Source: an uncultured Microbacteriaceae bacterium
GTDB lineage: Bacteria > Actinomycetota > Actinomycetes > Actinomycetales > Microbacteriaceae
Length of the DNA: 5,161 nt
Direction: 5' to 3'
NCBI GenBank assembly: GCA_934661165.1
Contig: CAKUJB010000082.1
Coordinates: 1 to 5,161, forward strand
Positions 4,147 through 5,161 of the stretch are shown piece after piece. The notes under the pieces were generated by a model. It worked only from the letters and a program-made list of their open reading frames with translations. It was not told the DNA's origin and ran no database searches. The position numbers were made by a program, and so were the translations under genes. Position 1 is the stretch's first letter. Every line of letters begins with the position of its first letter.

Positions 4147-5161
4147 CTAGCGGAAGTCGCCCTCGAGGCCGGGCAGCGTGATGGGCTCCGTCGTCGGCAG
4201 CGCCGCGTCGGACGCGCTGAGCGGCGGCAGCTCGGAGGTCGGCCGGAGGTCCTCGGCGACGAACGCCTGCTCGAGCGAGTCGCTCAGGGCGAACGGGGCG
4301 CCGTCCGTCGCGGTGTCCTCGACCGCCGCGACGTCGGTCTCCGCGACCGTCTCGGCGAAGGTCCGGTCCGCCGCGGACCCGGCCGGCGCGAACGGCTCGG
4401 CCCCGGCCCCGGCCGCCTCCGAGTCCACGTCCACGTCCGCTTCCGCTTCCGCTTCCGCTTCCGCCATGATCGACCACGCGCTCACCGGCTCCGCCTGCGC
4501 GTCCGCGATGCGGTCGCCGAAGGCCTCGAGCGGCGCGATGGCCTCCCCGACGAGCTCGCCCTCCGTGACGGGGGGCACCTCGGGCACCGTCGCCGCCGGG
4601 ACCGCCGGGGCGACATACGTCGCACGACGGGGACCCGGCACGGGCTCCGCGCCCTCGGGCACGGCGAGGAGCTCCGCGATGCGCTCGGCGATCGCGTCGG
4701 GCGCCTGGAACAGTTCGAACGCGTGGACCCGCACGTAGTGCCAGCCGAGCCGGCCGAGGAGCTCGGGTCGCATCCGGAGCGACTCCCGGAGGCTGCCGGC
4801 CAGCAGGTCGCTGTCCGACTCGATGACGGCCGCGCGCGCGCCGTAGCTCGCGACGAGCGGCAGGACCCCGCGGTAGCCGAGTCGTGTCGTGACGCCGCGG
4901 GCGCCGAGGCGCTCGGCGAGGTCGACGATCATGGGGTCGCCGTCGCCGTCCCGGTCAGCGGGCGGCCGGGTGTGGGCGATGTCCTCGAGCACCTCGCGGA
5001 AGGCGACGACGCCGCCCGACACCCGCGCGGGATCGATGTCGTCGACGCCGACCGAGGTGACGATGCGGCACGCGCGCCGCGCTGCGGTGAGCGCGGAGGC
5101 GAGGAGCTGCTCCCCGCCGGGCCCGCCGAGCGGGCCGAACTCGGTGAGCACCCGACCGTGC
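4147..5161 (-). CDS. C-terminal part of a large SF1 helicase / Vsr-REase-like protein (N-terminus off the right edge)
   Basis: Only the last 337 residues are seen; the frame is open to the right edge, so the GTG at 5151 is internal. Fragment residues 1-36 (HGRVLTEFGPL, then GGEQLLASALTAARRACRIV) look like the end of a superfamily 1 helicase domain, with ALTAARR in the place of motif VI (usually ALTRAR). Residues about 76-165 resemble the Vsr/REase_MTES_1575 type of PD-(D/E)xK-fold domain found at the end of large DUF4011-type actinobacterial helicases: VDLAERLGARGV, AAVIESDSD, RPELLGRLGWHYVRVHAFEL. The strand where the fold's catalytic Asp is normally expected reads VLPLVASYG, so nuclease activity may be lost. 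From about 170 to the end the chain is Ala/Pro/Glu-rich and acidic, including the repeat (AE)4-A-DVDVD. Proteins of this kind usually exceed 1,000 residues. Cellular role uncertain: DNA processing or defence. Assignment to the family is from recalled motifs. Confidence 0.8.
   Translation of the reverse strand, partial: HGRVLTEFGPLGGPGGEQLLASALTAARRACRIVTSVGVDDIDPARVSGGVVAFREVLEDIAHTRPPADRDGDGDPMIVDLAERLGARGVTTRLGYRGVLPLVASYGARAAVIESDSDLLAGSLRESLRMRPELLGRLGWHYVRVHAFELFQAPDAIAERIAELLAVPEGAEPVPGPRRATYVAPAVPAATVPEVPPVTEGELVGEAIAPLEAFGDRIADAQAEPVSAWSIMAEAEAEAEADVDVDSEAAGAGAEPFAPAGSAADRTFAETVAETDVAAVEDTATDGAPFALSDSLEQAFVAEDLRPTSELPPLSASDAALPTTEPITLPGLEGDFR
4424..4465. repeat. Seven-unit hexanucleotide tandem repeat inside the helicase gene
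   Basis: Seven consecutive 6-bp units run TCCACG x2, TCCGCT x4, TCCGCC x1 on the plus strand. On the coding strand they give the alternating acidic peptide AEAEAEAEADVDVD in the tail of the helicase/REase protein. Because the unit is two codons long, gain or loss of copies would change tail length without shifting the frame. Confidence 0.85.

Noticed and set aside
4145..4477. Upstream extension of the small ORF inside the helicase gene, beginning MVDHGG.
   Set aside because: It overlaps the helicase frame and consists of Gly/Arg/Ser repeats derived from the hexamer repeat in another frame. The believable protein starts after the helicase stop codon.
5149..5151. GTG as the start of a 334-residue protein.
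   Set aside because: The frame continues open to the window edge (HGR precedes it), and the sequence begins in the middle of a helicase-type motif, so this is an internal codon.

Overview
The window is high-GC DNA (GC-biased third codon positions throughout) with actinobacterial gene content and order. The galU / 5-formyltetrahydrofolate cyclo-ligase / FmdB-type zinc ribbon / mscL neighbourhood, the leaderless start codons behind TAnnnT -10 boxes, and the protein sequences point to an actinobacterium, most likely a member of the Microbacteriaceae. This is inferred from remembered families, not from a search. It looks like ordinary chromosome: I see no insertion sequence, tRNA, rRNA, CRISPR array, attachment site or phage gene.

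Layout. (1) 1-2183, minus strand: a leaderless galU (UDP-glucose pyrophosphorylase) overlaps a RimJ/RimL-type GNAT acetyltransferase by one base (TGATG). After 79 bp that hold a perfect 9-bp inverted repeat and a second leaderless-type -10 box, a three-segment membrane protein follows and runs off the left edge. (2) 2184-2234: a 51-bp divergent promoter region with two back-to-back -10 boxes. (3) 2235-3681, plus strand: 5-formyltetrahydrofolate cyclo-ligase, an FmdB/Ruc-type zinc-ribbon protein with a Gly/Ser-rich tail, and the mechanosensitive channel mscL. A GC stem-loop lies just behind mscL. (4) 3821-5161, minus strand: the C-terminal part of a very large helicase-type protein (end of a superfamily 1 helicase domain, Vsr/REase-like domain, acidic low-complexity tail) entering from the right edge. 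A 107-codon proline- and arginine-rich small ORF with a distinctive C-terminal peptide follows it by two bases. The two transcription units converge between 3682 and 3820, and each has its own stem-loop there.

How the genes fit together. The centre closely resembles the Mycobacterium tuberculosis Rv0991c-Rv0996 block (ruc, cyclo-ligase, galU, moeA1, rimJ, membrane protein), but the moeA/glp gene expected between galU and rimJ is absent here. The roles are housekeeping: nucleotide-sugar supply for the envelope (galU), folate one-carbon metabolism, protein quality control under oxidation (Ruc-like protein), osmotic protection (mscL), and perhaps a membrane receptor of the division machinery (GlpR-like). 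The least understood part is the helicase/REase protein and its small downstream ORF, which I flag as the best candidate for uncharacterised biology.
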